Assembly (NCBI GenBank): GCA_030429835.1
Contig: JAUIGC010000017.1
Location: 1-33,208, forward strand
Origin: Bacteroidia bacterium
GTDB taxonomy: Bacteria > Bacteroidota > Bacteroidia > Flavobacteriales > Flavobacteriaceae
Reading direction: 5' to 3'
DNA length: 33,208 bases
Shown here: positions 32,767 to 33,208 of the stretch, one piece after another
Position numbering within the stretch: the stretch's first letter is position 1
Layout of the letters: every line of letters begins with the position of its first letter
Position numbers and translations under genes: made by a program
Notes under the pieces: generated by a model
What the model was told of the DNA's origin: nothing
Databases searched by the model: none
The model's input: the letters and a program-made list of their open reading frames with translations, nothing else

Positions 32767-33208
32767 ATGTTAAGAAAGTTTTACTTATTAATCGCTGCAA
32801 TGACCACTTTAATATTATCCTGTAGTGATGAAACGACTGTTTATGAAGACCCCAACAATAAAGAAAATTTAAGACTGGAGTCCAATGAAGTAATTTTAGA
32901 AAAAAGTATCATTTATGATAAGGCCGGCGTACTTGATATATTGGATGAAGCTACCATTACAGGTAAGTTTGCATCGAATGCAAAAGCACAACCCGCTGGC
33001 GATTATCCATTAACCTTGGTAGCCCAAGTAGATGTTCCCTCGTTTCAGGGTGGCGAAAATCTAACGGCATCCCATGTTGTTGTTGATGGGGATTATGCTT
33101 ATGTATCTTATAATACGGTTGATGCGGGCTTTGTAGGAGCAGTAGATATCATTAATGTAAAAAACCCAAGGAATCCACGGGTTACATCACGTTTGTATTA
33201 CACAAATG
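32767..33208 (+). CDS. LVIVD-repeat lipoprotein (3' end outside window)
   Basis: The reading frame is open to the window edge; about 147 residues are visible. The signal peptide MLRKFYLLIAAMTTLILSC ends in a lipobox with Cys19. The residues after it, SDETT, resemble the flavobacterial lipoprotein export signal (SDDFE in F. johnsoniae), so surface exposure is possible. The stretch HVVVDGDYAYVSYNTVDAGFVGAVDIINVKNPRNPRVTSRL is a clear first blade of an LVIVD repeat: V-x-x-x-D-x-x-A-Y-V, then V-D-I-x-N-V-x-x-P. Such proteins form beta-propellers on the cell surface with unknown ligands. The number of blades and any C-terminal domain are outside the window. Confidence 0.85.
   Translation, partial: MLRKFYLLIAAMTTLILSCSDETTVYEDPNNKENLRLESNEVILEKSIIYDKAGVLDILDEATITGKFASNAKAQPAGDYPLTLVAQVDVPSFQGGENLTASHVVVDGDYAYVSYNTVDAGFVGAVDIINVKNPRNPRVTSRLYYTN

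Overview
The window reads as chromosome of a marine-type Flavobacteriaceae (Bacteroidota). The signs are low GC, many lipoproteins with short signal peptides ending in Cys, almost no Shine-Dalgarno sequences, repeated -7 boxes of the Bacteroidota form TAnnTTTG, and flavobacterial conserved hypothetical genes. No rRNA, tRNA, insertion sequence, integrase or CRISPR array was seen. About 33 genes are packed tightly, and both end genes are cut by the window edges. No gene-free stretch exceeds about 210 bases.

Layout. 1-6.3 kb: the end of a short-chain dehydrogenase, a thioredoxin-fold lipoprotein without its cysteines, an ABC-F ATPase with one degenerate ATP site, a beta-rich lipoprotein, a membrane protein and a fasciclin protein. 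6.3-12.4 kb: pheT, a TlpA-type lipoprotein and leuAB. 12.6-15.5 kb: a helical-repeat protein, an EamA exporter and a DUF4252 lipoprotein. 15.5-17.6 kb: a panB-lspA-rluA run. 17.7-21.8 kb: an NTF2-like protein, a ThuA-domain lipoprotein, a Tudor-like protein and an amidohydrolase lipoprotein. 21.9-24.8 kb: a DNA-repair-like cassette. 24.8-28.5 kb: a GNAT enzyme, a membrane-anchored unknown, and ggt with acpH. 28.5-33.2 kb: glmM, a sterol-desaturase-family hydroxylase, an LpxL-type acyltransferase, a rhomboid protease and the start of an LVIVD-repeat lipoprotein.

The most interesting region is 21.9-24.8 kb. A radical SAM protein with a helix-hairpin-helix region and its DUF4130 partner are transcribed away from a LexA/CI-like XRE-S24 repressor. 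The 97-base divergent spacer carries three copies of an 11-base GGAAATAWTCC element that cover the predicted promoters of both sides. The radical SAM protein ends in QLSLF plus one residue, a textbook sliding-clamp-binding peptide. Together these suggest a damage-inducible, replication-coupled DNA repair or modification module. The repair role of the family is itself only predicted in the literature, so this remains inference.

Other notable signals are a perfect 18-base palindrome that places two divergent -7 boxes back to back (31942-31959), an ABC-F protein whose two broken motifs fall in the same composite ATP site, and two blocks of a degenerate hexamer repeat, each just 3' of a minus-strand gene. 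Predicted -7 boxes generally lie so that the 5' untranslated region would be 14-25 bases. The repressor is the exception, because its predicted transcript starts at or next to its ATG.
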